Part shown: piece by piece, positions 34,851-46,198 of the stretch
Layout: each line of letters starts with the position of its first letter
Position numbering within the stretch: position 1 is the stretch's first letter
From: Sepiola atlantica
Lineage: Eukaryota; Mollusca; Cephalopoda; Sepiida; Sepiolidae
DNA: 64,000 nucleotides
Assembly (NCBI GenBank): GCA_963556195.1
Contig: OY744525.1
Coordinates: forward strand, 20,804,843 to 20,868,842
Reading direction: 5' to 3'
Made by a program: the position numbers and the translations under genes
Notes under the pieces: generated by a model
Databases searched by the model: none
What the model was told of the DNA's origin: nothing
What the model saw: the letters and a program-made list of their open reading frames with translations, nothing else

Positions 34851-36178
34851 GGTGTTTCAAAAGTCTTGGGAACATTACAAATGCATATATCTCAAGAACT
34901 ATTCCAGGTAGAAAAATGAAACTATTGCCATTTTAAAGCTTGCTTAATCAAGTTTTTGGTCATACTAATGATTTTCGTGTTATCTTTCCAGGTGCAGTAA
35001 TGGAGTTCTCTAAACAAGACAAGGCATTTTGCGTCCTCCAATTTGCAAAGACTGAATCGTGGACATGTGTTCAGCGTGCATTTCGCAGGAAATTTAAAAA
35101 AGAAGCCCCTGAAAGGAAATCCATTGTCAGATGGCATGCTAAATTTGTGAAAGATGGGTGTTTGTGCCCAAGTAAGCGAACAGGTCGCCCTTTAACTTCA
35201 GAAGATGCAGTTGAGCAAGTTGGGACAGCCATTCAGCGGAGCCCCCGTAAAACAGTGAGAAGAGCCAGCAGGGAACTTCAGCTTGCTCCAGCAACTGTCT
35301 GGCGTGTCTTAAGGAAACGACTGCAAATGGTACCTTACAAGCTCAAGTTGGTCCAAAAGTTGAAGGACACTGATAAGCCACTTCGCCGTGACTTTTGCAT
35401 TGCAATGCAAGAGAAGTTGGAAGATAACGGCTTTGATGACCGGCTTGTTTTTAGCGATGAGGCGACCTTCCATCTGAATGGCAAAGTTAACAAGCATAAC
35501 ACTCGCATATGGGGTACTGAGAATCCTCATGAACTTCTTGAGCACGAGCGAGATTCACCAAAAGTGAACGTGTTTTGTGCAATTTCCAAGAAAGGTGTCT
35601 ATGGACCGTTCTTCTTTGAAGAGGCAACTATCACTGGTGAATCCTATCTCAACATGCTGGAAGACTGGTTAATGGCTCAGTTGGAACAAGCAGAATCTGA
35701 TGACTTCATTTTTCAACAAGATGGTGCACCACCACACTGGAGTCTTAGAGTAAGGCAGTTTCTTAACACAAGGCTGCCTGGTAGATGGATTGGGAGATCT
35801 GGGCGAGGTGATGACGTTCTCATGCTCTGGCCTCCTAGGTCTCCAGATCTTACCCCATGTGACTTTTTCCTTTGGGGCTTTGTCAAGCAACAAGTCTATG
35901 TGCCGCCCCTTCCAAGAGATATTGACGAACTAAAGGCTCGAGTAACGGCAGTTGTGGGAACCATTGACGTCAAGATGCTGGAACGCGTTTGGCAGGAAAT
36001 GGACTATCGACTAGATGTCTGCCGTGTGACGAATGGTGCTCATATTGAGCAACTTTGAAGATTCCCCACAAAACTTGAAACTTTAACCTTTCCAACGGTA
36101 CCAATTTCATTTTTCAACTCCTAATAGTTTTTGAGTTATTAAAAATCGTTATGTTCCCAAGACTTTTGAAACACCCTG
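34848..36178 (+). mobile_element. Tc1/mariner-superfamily transposon, apparently intact
   Basis: 1331 bp bounded by perfect 26-bp inverted repeats, CAGGGTGTTTCAAAAGTCTT and onward (34848-34873, inverted at 36153-36178). The target dinucleotide TA is on each side, within a (TA)n tract on the left. It carries one uninterrupted transposase. Perfect ends plus an open frame indicate a recent insertion. Confidence 0.93.
35000..36058 (+). CDS. Tc1/mariner-superfamily transposase (DD41D spacing)
   Basis: The enzyme would bind the 26-bp ends and catalyse cut-and-paste transposition at TA. I choose the ATG at 35000, giving 352 codons. The frame is open 20 codons further upstream, but MEFSKQDKAFCVLQFAKT is the usual start of this group. 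The N-terminal half holds a helix-turn-helix region (about residues 5-100, DUF4817-like), including the GRP motif in KRTGRPLTSED and a second HTH around RELQLAPATVWRVLRKRL. The catalytic domain shows VFSDEATFHL (first Asp), FIFQQDGAPPHW (second) and WPPRSPDLTPCDFFLWG (third). By my count 41 residues separate the second and third Asp, as in rosa-type DD41D elements and unlike DD34D mariners. No stop or frameshift is seen. Likely functional, not proven. Confidence 0.92.
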   Translation: MEFSKQDKAFCVLQFAKTESWTCVQRAFRRKFKKEAPERKSIVRWHAKFVKDGCLCPSKRTGRPLTSEDAVEQVGTAIQRSPRKTVRRASRELQLAPATVWRVLRKRLQMVPYKLKLVQKLKDTDKPLRRDFCIAMQEKLEDNGFDDRLVFSDEATFHLNGKVNKHNTRIWGTENPHELLEHERDSPKVNVFCAISKKGVYGPFFFEEATITGESYLNMLEDWLMAQLEQAESDDFIFQQDGAPPHWSLRVRQFLNTRLPGRWIGRSGRGDDVLMLWPPRSPDLTPCDFFLWGFVKQQVYVPPLPRDIDELKARVTAVVGTIDVKMLERVWQEMDYRLDVCRVTNGAHIEQL

Positions 36179-36184
36179 TATATT

Positions 36185-36392
36185 ATTTCATGTATCGACA
36201 TAAAATGTTATGAGGAGATATAATATTTTATGTATCGATTTTCAGTATTTACTTCAACAGTGAGTAGAGCTAGGTGGTAAGTTATGAAAATATATTTATG
36301 GCAATTAAGCTACACGGTTTTATCCCCTTAGGGAATCGTAAGGCTAAAAGGCATTTTAGCTTGACGATTTAGCTTAATTGCCATAAATATAT

Positions 36393-36437
<45 letters not shown>

Positions 36438-36785
36438 AAAGAACGAAAGAAAACACAATTAAACATAGAAAGACATAAAAACAAATGGGAGATTTCAGAA
36501 CGAAACTGGTCAAATCACCTGTTTGTTTCTATTTCTTCCCGTGTTTAGTTGTTTTTTCCTTCGGTCTTTCATACATTTTGTTTCCACGACCTGTCATTTT
36601 ATTATATATTGTGTATTTTATCCTTATATATATATTAGTATTTCATGTATCGACATTACATTTTATAAGGAGATATAATTTTTTATGTATCACTTTTCAG
36701 TATTTACTTCAACAGTGCTCGATACGTAAGTAGAGCTAGGTAGTAAGCTATGAAAATATATTTATGGCAATTAAACTACACAGAG
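36185..36785 (+). repeat. Two direct repeat copies and a near-palindrome with hammerhead relic
   Basis: 36185-36313 and 36640-36785 are diverged direct copies (TTTCATGTATCGACAT through TTTATGGCAATTAA). 36283-36400 is an imperfect palindrome. On the minus strand of 36340-36290 the order CTTACGA, stem TTCCC/GGGGA, AAAAC and GTA is hammerhead-like. The core has changes at two invariant positions (CTTACGA for CTGACGA, AAAAC for GAAAC), so it is inactive. Confidence 0.55.
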
Positions 36786-38660
36786 GCTCCTGCCTGGGAT
36801 ATTTTCCAACAAAGACAAGGTTTTGTATCAAGCAAAGTTGGTCTTTGTTTAAAAAATAATAGGTACATTAGTAATTCGAATCTTATCGACAAATGAATCA
36901 TCAGATTTACAGAAAAAAAAGGACTTCAGATATTTTTACAGAAAAACGTCCATTTTTTCCTTTGATACAAACGGCGAACAAAACTGACAGTCCGCCATTT
37001 TTCAACCATAAATATATATATAATATTTTGTCTTCATCTTGACAACTTGTCCTCAGAAAACTTAGCCTAAATAAGGCTGTAGTTGAAACTTAGCCTACAT
37101 AATGCTGTGGTTAAAACATGTATGCATATATGTAGCCAAAAATATGCTAATAAAAATGTATACTATATATAAAAGGAATGAAGGGTCAATAGTAATTTTT
37201 GACAACGCAGTTAGCCTCCAAAGCTTGATTTATCAGTGCTGAAATGTTTAAATTAACATCTTATTTTCTTCTCCATTTGAATGCCCGGGGGGGGGGGGGG
37301 ACCGCCTCATTTCATTCCCACCCCTGCACGCCATTGCCTAATGGTTAAAAAGGTATATCAAAGTTTGTAATTCAATTTACAAAGGGTTAGACACACATGC
37401 CAGCAACTCAATTAGACTTGAATTTTGTCACAGGTCGATGGCTCCATGATGGTCGAATGGCATCGAGCTGGAGCCAAAAGTGTCAAGCTCAAACGGATTT
37501 AATGATCAAAGCAAATCTCGTCCACCTTAAAAGCTGTCATGACTTTTTGCCTGTGTCTGTAATTATTAGCTTATAGTGTTAAGGTGTGTGAAGCTGGTCT
37601 TATACTGAAGCTAGATATTTTGAACAGTGTTATTTATTTTTTTTAATGTCATTTTCTTTTATTATTTTTTATACAAAAAAAAAATGTTTTTGTTTTTTGT
37701 TTGTTTGATAGTATTTTTATTAATATAATTATAAATTTTTTTTATTTAATTTTTTTTTTTTTTTTTTGGATTGTTATCTCCCATTTTGAATTTTTTGCAA
37801 CCCAGGAGCCGAATATACCCGCCACCCCAGCCACCCTCCGATCCGCCCGCCCGCCCTTCATTTTTTTTTCGTATGCGATGTGCACTTTACGAGTGACACT
37901 TTAACGGTTTTGGAAGATGAACATCCGCACACTTTGCCTTTATTTCTGCCTTCTAATGCAATTCGCGCAGAACTTACTCATGTCATATCTACCCACCAAT
38001 ACCTCCATTCTCATTGGTTCAGTAATCTTGCTTTTTATTTTTAATTTATTTTTATCATCCCCCCCCCCAACTCCCCCCCTCAGCCTCCCCCCCCCCCTAA
38101 TACTTTGCTGTGGGACCTAACTCATCTCTACACCCTAACCCTGCCATCCACAACATTTCCCCCTTCCATAGCGTTCCTTTTTTTTCTTCTTTTTTTTTTA
38201 CCAATATCAGTGCAACTCACTTTCCACTTTAGGGGCTTTGATTTTTGAGAAATAATAAAAAGGAATAATAACCACATTGAAAAAAGAAGAAAGAAAAAAA
38301 AAAGGAACGAGAAATACGAAAGTCGCAAAGTGCCATGTGATGCCTTTGGTACTAAAAGACACATGCAGAGAAGCATGAATGTTGCGAGCTTAGAGCGGAA
38401 CACTGACTACATCAAGAAAAAATTAAACAGACATCATATTGCGATGCGAATATGCATTATTTAAAACTACATTTTGTCAAGGCGGTAGAAAAAATAAATC
38501 GGAAGAAAAATATACAGAATAGAAGAATTTACATGAGAAATATGCAAAATATCAGTGATAGTTTCATCTTTATTATATATTTTCAGCTCATGTATAAAGT
38601 TATGTTTCATTTGTATTTACATATATATGATTTGTATATACGATTTTTCGTGTTTTACTT
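36786..38660. other. No gene seen
   Basis: 37095-37140 resembles the tail of HHR-1 (AAAACATGTATGCATATATG), a ribozyme relic. G-run 37285-37301, T-run 37750-37767 and C-rich runs 38058-38098. No coding region is supported. Confidence 0.45.
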
Positions 38661-38664
38661 AAGT

Positions 38665-39060
38665 TGATCCCAAACAAGGCCCAATGCCACTGACATGTAG
38701 GGGGCTACAGTGAATTAGGAGAATCCTATATTGGGGAGTTTTGCAGCGAAATGCTTGTTCACATTACATTTAAATGTTTGTATGTTAGTACGATCAGGGA
38801 AACAGGAAACAGGAAGAGAATTCCAAAGGCTAGCAGTATGAAGAAAGAAGCTATTAGAGTAGAAAGTTGGCGACCTCAACAGTGAAGGGGTGGGATCTTG
38901 CTGACTGGCGGGTTAATCGAGGGTATTTATGTAGAGGGAGCACCAGTGCAGCACATTCGCTGCGGCACATTTCATTAAAGTACTTGTAAAACAAGCACAG
39001 GGATGCAATATTGCGGCGATGGGACTGAGGCTGGAGCATGTTGGAACAGAAACTGCAAGA
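38665..39060 (-). pseudogene. LINE tail, CR1/Jockey-like
   Basis: The minus strand reads SHRRNIASLCLFYKYFNEMC then RLTRQSARSHPFTVEVANF, followed by a UTR similar to that of 13490-13810. The upstream boundary near 39060 joins abruptly to an L-RLE LINE fragment in the other orientation, a nested or chimeric junction. Confidence 0.7.
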
Positions 39061-39480
39061 AATCTTATAAACTGCCCACCTCCCCCCAAAAAAAATTGAT
39101 GGCACCAGCCTCGGCTGATGCTACACAAAATAATCGTGAAGGGTCAAGGAGAATGGGAAGACCGAGGAGGGAGAGCACTAACTAGACCTCCACTCAAAGA
39201 GTGCGGAGAGTGCTGGGACCTTGGGGAGGTTTATTGCCACTCAAATCTCAAAGGAGACCAATGGTCGTTGCCAACGAGAAATCAATGGTAGGGGGCTGTT
39301 GCAATACCGCAAGGTCATTTGCAGTGGTTATTGAAAAGAGGTGATGAGTACTGGAAATCTAGGGAGGCTTGTTGTCACTCAGACTCCAGGAAACACCACC
39401 GGTTGTTGTCGGTGAGAAATCACTGACGATGACTTGTGTGATAACTCCTAGTGAGTACATAATAATAATAATATTTTTGA
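39060..39480 (+). pseudogene. L-RLE LINE 3' UTR fragment
   Basis: Shares CACCAGCCTCGGCTGA, AGAGTGCTGGGACCTTGG and GGAGGCTTGTTGTCACTCAG with 40060-40430, and ends in (AAT)n at about 39459-39475. Confidence 0.65.
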
Positions 39481-39900
39481 ACACACAGACAAATGGTAAA
39501 GATACAAACCGGAGACAGTACTGGAAAACGAAAATCGCAAAATCCTCTGAAACATGAAGGTACAAACAGATAAACTCATACAAGCAAGGAGACCGGAGGT
39601 CATGATAATCAACAAGAAAGGAAAAAAACTATCAAATCGTAGATTTTGCCGTCCCAGCAGATCACAGTGTGGAGATCAAGGAGACAGAAAAACAAAACAA
39701 ATACATGGAACGTATCAGAAAACTGAAAGGGATATGGAACTTGAAATAAGTCAATATAATACCAATAATTGTAGGAGCACTAGGAAGAATCTCTCGAAAC
39801 CTGGAAAAAGGACTGGGAGAAATTGGAATCAAAGGGAATATGGAGACTATTCAATGGACGAAAATGATGAAATCAGCTGAAATCTTAAGAAAAATCCTCG
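39481..39900 (+). pseudogene. L-RLE LINE ORF C-terminus, possible PD-(D/E)xK endonuclease relic
   Basis: Plus-strand pieces, with frame changes, read YWKTKIAKSSET, MKVQTDKLIQARRPEVMIIN with a KKGKKL continuation, then DFAVPADHSVEIKE, KRIWNLEISIIPIIVGALGR, LGELGIKGNMETIQWTKMMK and EILRKILECGNQ before a stop. RPE/RPD, then about 15 residues on DFA-x-P-x-D and K resembles the restriction-like endonuclease at the C-terminus of R2/R4/NeSL-type LINEs. The Asp of PD is Glu here. Frameshifts near 39640 and 39750 make it a pseudogene. The same tail occurs at 59063-59400. Confidence 0.7.
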
Positions 39901-40560
39901 AATGCGGAAACCAACTCACATAAACTATGAATGCTAACCAGCCACATGAAGGTGCAACAAAAATAAAACAAAAAACGGAAAGAACAACGCCACATAAATC
40001 CAAGGGAGCTAAAACTAAAACAAATTTTATAAACTTTCCTCCCCCCCCCAAAAAAAACACATAGTGATTCACCAGCCTCGGCTGAAACCACACAAAATAG
40101 TCTCGAAAGGTCAAGGAGGATGAACAGATCAAGAAGGGAGAGCACTAACCAGACCTCCACTGTGAAAGGTGCGGAGAGTGCTGGGACCTTGGAAAGGCTT
40201 ATTGCCAAACAAATCGCAGAGAAAACCAATGGTCATTGCCAGCGAGGAATCAATGGTAAGCGGCTGTTCAATAACGTAAAATCATTTGCAATCGCTATTT
40301 ACAGAGGTGGAGAGTACTGGAAATCTGGGGAGACTTGTTGTCACTCAGACTCCATGGAAAACTACCGGTTATTGTCAGTAAGCAATCACTGATGATGATC
40401 AGTGTGAGACCTCATAGTGAGTAAAAAAAAATAATAAAAATAATGAAATATTAAGGAAAATCCTTGAGTGCAGAAATCATCCCACCAGGCAATGCTGACC
40501 AACGACAGCTAAGTTAAGCTGAAAGAGAAATAGAACAACAAATATAGAAAGAACCAAGGG
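39901..40560 (+). pseudogene. L-RLE LINE 3' UTR and start of another copy
   Basis: The UTR runs to an A-rich (AAT)-like tail at 40422-40445. Then 40446-40530 again begins with the ORF end (GAAATATTAAGGAAAATCCT, cf. 39877) of a further copy. No intact coding sequence. Confidence 0.6.
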
Positions 40561-40774
40561 AACTGAAACTGCTAGAGATGTGTGGCTAAACGCACACGTG
40601 CTTACAAACTGAGATTTGAAATCCCAACGTTTTGTCCGCAGTCTATTCTCTTTACTCCTAGTCTATTAACCTGCAACGAAGGAAAAGGAAATTTTTATAA
40701 TGCTTTTATACGGATTATCGACTGACTAGACTGCTCTATACTTTTACATAGAGCTCTTGGAGGACATCTAGGGA

Positions 40775-41060
40775 AATAATTTATTATTATCATAAAGCTG
40801 AGTTAATCAACATCTGTTTCCCTAAGGTTTTTTTCCTATATACATGTTAAAATATTTCATTGGTTTTGGGATTGAGTTATATTAAAAAGAAAGTTCATTT
40901 TAATTGTTATAATTAGCCATAATTTGTAATTTGCTAACCAAGTCATCCATTTCTTACTAAGTTTCAGTCTATTACTCTCACCCTCTCTCACTCTCTGTAG
41001 TTTGACTCCTGCTCTTATTTTCAACAGTATCTATACCCCCCCCCCTCTCTCGTTCTCTCC
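40775..41060 (+). mobile_element. Hel-A Helitron copy, 5' half
   Basis: Matches the reverse of 30540-30786: AAAGCTGAGTTAATCAACAT then a (CT)-rich stretch to 41060. The 3' end is missing. Confidence 0.6.
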
Positions 41061-41149
41061 TGCCTATTGAGTTCTGTTGACGACTTGTTAGATAGCTGCC
41101 GAATTTGTAATTTAGACGTTAATTAACTCTCCCCATTTTCAGACAATGC

Positions 41150-41310
41150 GTGGTGGGCACAACAGTACACGCTCCGACTACTAAGTCAAATATGACTTTC
41201 GTATCAGGGTTCGAACTGTGTGACCGGCAGAGATTGTCTCTTCCCATACTGATGATTACAGGTTTGGCATGAAACACATGTGTATATTAGTTCATTTGAA
41301 AATATTATTT
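41150..41310 (+). mobile_element. SINE/hammerhead unit D (diverged)
   Basis: Box B-like GGGTTCGAACTGTG at about 41207-41220 follows a degraded tRNA head. The tail has CTGATGA (41249-41255), GAAAC (41271-41275), stem III ACAC/GTGT and triplet GTA (41282-41284), with a three-pair stem I. Stem II does not pair. Probably inactive. Confidence 0.55.
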
Positions 41311-41332
41311 ATAAATAATTATGAATAATTAC

Positions 41333-41363
<31 letters not shown>

Positions 41364-41430
41364 TATATATAAAATTATATATATATATATATAAAATTAT
41401 ATATATATAAAATTATATATATATATATAT

Positions 41431-41473
<43 letters not shown>

Positions 41474-41513
41474 TATATATATATATATAAATTATATATA
41501 TATATATATATAT

Positions 41514-41558
<45 letters not shown>

Positions 41559-41560
41559 AT
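41333..41560. repeat. (TA)n with AAAATTA interruptions
   Basis: Alternating (TA)n and ATAAAATTATA units. Confidence 0.9.
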
Positions 41561-41603
41561 GGTAATAATCCAGGTGAAAAATATCCACAGGGTGGTAATC
41601 CAG

Positions 41604-41712
41604 AGAATTTTAACCGGGTTTATAAAAAGTGCTCAATATCAAAATAGAGCTTTATATATGATAATTTTATTTACACAGACATGTACATGTCTGTGTAAAT
41701 AAAATTATCATA
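41604..41712. repeat. Palindrome with ~30-bp perfect arms next to a conserved hairpin motif
   Basis: ATATGATAATTTTATTTACA through CAGACATGT and its exact inverse meet with no spacer at 41681. To the left, reversed 41608-41645 has GCTCTATTTTGATATTGAGC, a motif shared with other (TA)-flanked elements in the window. Confidence 0.75.
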
Positions 41713-42128
41713 TATATATATATATATATATATAAATAATTATATATATGTATTTATACATACTTATATATATATATATATTTATATTCATATATATATA
41801 TACTTATATATATTTATATATATTTATAAATAATTATATATATATTTATATATATATATTTATAAATATATATATATGTTTATATATATTTATAAATAAT
41901 CATATATATATATTTATATATATTTATAAATAAGTATATATATATTTATAAATATATATATATATTTATATATATTTATAAATAAATATATATATATTTA
42001 TAAATATATATATATATTTATATATATTTAAATATATTTATAAATAATTATATATATATTTAAATATATTTATAAATAATTATATATATATATTGATAAA
42101 TAATAATATATATATATTTATGAATAAT

Positions 42129-42159
<31 letters not shown>

Positions 42160-43375
42160 TGATAAATAATAATATATATTTATGAATAATTATATATATA
42201 TTAATGAATAACTATATATATATTGATAAATAACTATATATATATGTATATATATAGATAAATAACTATGTATATATATATATATATATGTAAATTTATA
42301 TATACATATATATATATATATCTCAATTTATATATATATATATATAAATTTATATATACATATATATATATATCTAAATTTATATATACATATATATATA
42401 TATATAAATTTTTATATATATATATATATAAATTTATATATATATATATTTATAAATAATTGTATATATATATATATTTATAAATAATTGTATATATATA
42501 TATATGTTTATAAATAATATATATATATTTATAAATAATAGTATATATATGTATATATTTATAAATAATAGTATATATATGTATATATTTATGAATAATA
42601 GTATATATATGTATATATTTATGAATAATTGTATATATATGTATATATTTATGAATAATTGTATATATATGTATATATTTATGAATAATTGTATATATAT
42701 ATATATATATTTATAAATAATTGTATATATATGTATATATTTATAAATAATATATATATATATTTATAAATAATTGTATATATATGTATATATTTATAAA
42801 TAATATATATATATATATTTATAAATAATTGTATATATATGTATATATTTATAAATAATATATATATATTTATAAATAAATGTATATATATGTATATATT
42901 TATAAATAAATATATATATATGTATATATTTATAAATAATATATATATGTATATATGTATAAATAATTGTATATATCTGTATATATTTATAAATAATATA
43001 TATATATGTTTATAAATAATTGTATATATATGTATATATTTATAAATAATATATATATATATATTTATAAATAATTGTATATATATGTATATATTTATAA
43101 ATAATATATATATATATATATTTGTAAATATTTATAAATAATATATATATATATATATTTATAAATAATTGTATATATATGTATATATTTATAAATAATA
43201 TATATATATATTTATAAATAATTGTATATATATGTATATATTTATAAATAATACATATATATATATATTTATAAATAATTGTACATATATGTATATATTT
43301 ATAAATAATATATATATATATATTTATAAATAATATATATATATTTAGGAATACTTACATATATATATATATATA
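41713..43375. repeat. ~1.65-kb AT microsatellite/minisatellite
   Basis: (TA)n segments regularly broken by TTTATAAATAA and TTTATGAATAA; from about 42530 a ~30-bp period (GTATATATATGTATATATTT plus ATAAATAATT) is evident. Reading frames are artefacts. Confidence 0.92.
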
Positions 43376-43907
43376 ACCCAGGTGGCGATCAAAATAAAAT
43401 ATTTGGACAATTAAATAAGGCAATTACCCGCCATCCTGATGCTTTTACATCTTATCAAATTAATCAAAATACACTGATAGAACAAATCATAGGATATAGA
43501 AATAGAAATAATGTATAATATGTATAAACGTATATATAACACATCTGCTAATTATAATAAGAAAAACAATAAACATACAGTAGAAAGAAAGAAAGAAATG
43601 TTAAAAAAGAAGAAGAAGAAGAAGAAGAAGAAGAAAATCGACTGTTATGAACGCCGATTTTAAACACCGGGAGTTGGCAAAGAAGAAGAAGAAAAAGAAA
43701 GAAAAAGAGAACAAATTAACGGTTAACTTATAGACGCAGATTTTAAACAATGAGAAAAGAAAAAAATCCACAGTTGTGAACGCAGATTAGAAAAACTGTA
43801 AGTGAACAAGGAAGATTAATATTTATTTGAGGTTGACGACAACGGGGAGATGGACAACAAATGAGGACGAGGGAGAAAAGGAGGAACTAAAGGTATATAT
43901 ATGTATG

Positions 43908-43945
<38 letters not shown>

Positions 43946-44254
43946 CATATTTATTTATTTTTTTATATTTTTTGATGTGTTGATGTTTTTTATATTTATA
44001 ATATAAAACTAAAAATAATACATTAATCACTTAAATAATAGTGTCATGGATTCGTCCAAACACTTTAAAATGCAGCAACATTTTTGTAAGTAACGGATAA
44101 ATTTTATTAGACAGACGAACAGCACAGGTAAAGATTTTTTTTTTTTTGTCTTAAATAACTAATATACGTTAGCAAAACATTTATATGGAACAAAACGTAG
44201 ATTTAGTATAAGGAACGTTTATGTTTTTGTCTTTTAAGGGAAGTGGGGTCTGAT
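43376..44254. other. No gene seen; (GAA)n and a degenerate tandem block
   Basis: (GAA)n at 43607-43636. Around 43636-43800 a ~75-bp unit with GAACGC(C)GATTTTAAACA is repeated about three times with divergence. (TA)n at 43913-43938. Confidence 0.5.
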
Positions 44255-44515
44255 CAACTCTGCTGGGAAGCCATGAAATTAAATACTGTCTTGTTTTTAA
44301 ATTCCCGAAACAGTTTTTCATGGTAAACAACTGATGATCTCTTAAAATAGTGTTAGAAACTAACTAATATAATAACTGTAAAAAATAAATTGACTTACAT
44401 GAGTGATTTTCCACTGGAAGACTTGAGACTATAAGTTTTTTTTTTATATATATATTTTTTTAATTTTTTTTATATAGTTTTAATGGTTGAGAAACTTCCG
44501 AGACTATATATATAT
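44255..44515 (+). repeat. Dispersed repeat, second copy of 31868-32112
   Basis: Near-identical to 31868-32112, with ~20 bp more shared with 19440-19460 at the left (GGGAAGCCATGAA). It ends at the AT microsatellite. Confidence 0.85.
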
Positions 44516-44786
44516 ATTTATGAATAATTGTATATATATGTATATATTTATAAATGATATATATATATATTTATAAATAATTATATATATATATTTAAAT
44601 AATTTTGTATATATATATATATTTAAATAATGATATATTATTATATATATATATTTATATATATATAATTATATATATTTATATTTAAACATATATAATT
44701 ATATATATATAAATAATTATATATATATAAATATATATAATAATATATATATATAAATATATATAATTATATATAATATATAATTA

Positions 44787-44870
<84 letters not shown>
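44516..44870. repeat. AT microsatellite
   Basis: (TA)n with TTTATAAATAATT units like the 41.7-43.4 kb tract. Confidence 0.9.
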
Positions 44871-44873
<3 letters not shown>

Positions 44874-44877
44874 ACAG

Positions 44878-45130
44878 TTAAATGTAACGAAGAAATGAAA
44901 GAATAAAAAGATTGGATTACTCAATTATAAACAAAAGGATTATATATCCACAAACAGTAATCCTATTCAGCCATTTGAAAGAGAGAGATATAGCGAGCAG
45001 AAAGAGACTGATTTTGGATTTCATCTTTTTATTTCTATATATTTAACTGATTTTGCAAACTCGCTTTTTTTCCAATTCAAACAATTTAACCCGAGCTCAA
45101 TGGATGACTCAACTGGTCACCCTATTTCTC
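44878..45130 (+). mobile_element. Hel-A Helitron copy, 3' half
   Basis: Shares AATAAAAAGATTGGA with 17890-17945 and TTGCAAACTCGCTTTTT with 20940-20975. The terminal CTRR is not conserved. Confidence 0.55.
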
Positions 45131-45784
45131 GTCATCTTGGCAAATAAATGAAATAGAGAACGCGAAATGTAGAAAAGAAGGAGGAAGGAAAAATTAATGG
45201 GATGAAGAAGAGGAAACTGGAATGAAAAATATGAAATGAAATAGAAGAAACGAAAAACTGGTTTTACGAAAACTGGTAAGAAAACCTGATTTTTGTTTGA
45301 GAAAGATGAGAAAAATAAAAGATCGTATCATTGTTCTATTTCAGAGAAAATGATTGCGCGAACAAATATCATTTTTGTTAAAAAAACATCGAGCTTTGGT
45401 ATTTCTTGTTTCTTTAGTCTGATATTTTCAAAGCAGCGCAAAGTCTCTGTTGTTTTGTGTTATGACAAGAATGGAAGCAAAGTAAACACTAGAGAAAAAG
45501 GAACATTTTTTATTATCATCACTATCATCGCAACCAGCATCATCACCATGGTTATAGTCATATTTCTTTTCCATCATATTTTTATTCTGGCAATACCGCC
45601 ATCTTGGAAAATGGATGGTAAATATAAAAGTATGAAATATGAAATTGAAACAAAAAAAAAATGAAGTGCACAAGAATGAATTAATAAAATAAACTAAAAT
45701 AAAAATAGTAACAAATAAATGTCTTCCGTTTCTTTTCTTTTTTTAAGTGAAGACTGTTTCTCTTTTTCCACTCTCGACCCGGTT
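45131..45784. other. No supported gene
   Basis: A 123-codon plus-strand frame at 45293-45664 has a hydrophobic Ile/Thr stretch but no family signature. Its composition matches the AT-rich background, so I do not call it a gene. Confidence 0.4.
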
Positions 45785-46198
45785 TCATTCTTTTCGTTGA
45801 TGGGGATAAAAATTGAAGGTGACGGTTCTGTATAGGTGGAGAATATTTGAAAGCTGTTGTATTCGTGGTGTGATAAAAGCCAGAATATTACCTTTTTTTT
45901 TTTTTGTTATTTGGTAAAAGACTTCGGTTGGTGAATGAATGTTCGACTGAATAAAAATGTAGTATCGCCCCTGCTTTTTGTTACTGTTATTTACAACTGT
46001 GTCACACACACGTCCGTGTCCATCATTTTTAATTGACACTGCATGGCACTGACCAGCATCGTTGTAAAATCCACACAACAAGAATTCACAGTCCACTTCT
46101 TTATTAAACCCTGGCCAGGGAGGACATCTTCGTAAATCGTGGTACAAAATCGCCATTAGTATGTATCTAATCTTCTCCCTAAACTTCTCCCTCCCCAT
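45785..46198 (-). CDS. Unrecognised 137-codon ORF, possible exon
   Basis: I do not recognise this protein. Residues ~15-75 look less like random AT-rich translation than their neighbours: balanced composition with HDLRRCPPWPGFNKEVDCEF and LLCGFYNDAGQCHAVSIKND, five Cys, and no low complexity. The last ~50 residues are Lys-rich, coming from an A-run at 45893-45906. On the minus strand an AAG/GTAATA junction follows that run and could be a splice donor, which would make the upstream part an exon. No promoter, partner exon or homologue is visible. It could equally be chance or part of an unknown repeat. Confidence 0.25.
   Translation of the reverse strand: MGREKFREKIRYILMAILYHDLRRCPPWPGFNKEVDCEFLLCGFYNDAGQCHAVSIKNDGHGRVCDTVVNNSNKKQGRYYIFIQSNIHSPTEVFYQITKKKKGNILAFITPRIQQLSNILHLYRTVTFNFYPHQRKE

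Noticed and set aside
45293..45664. 123-codon frame with a hydrophobic segment
   Set aside because: Composition follows the AT-rich background, no motif, no supporting context.
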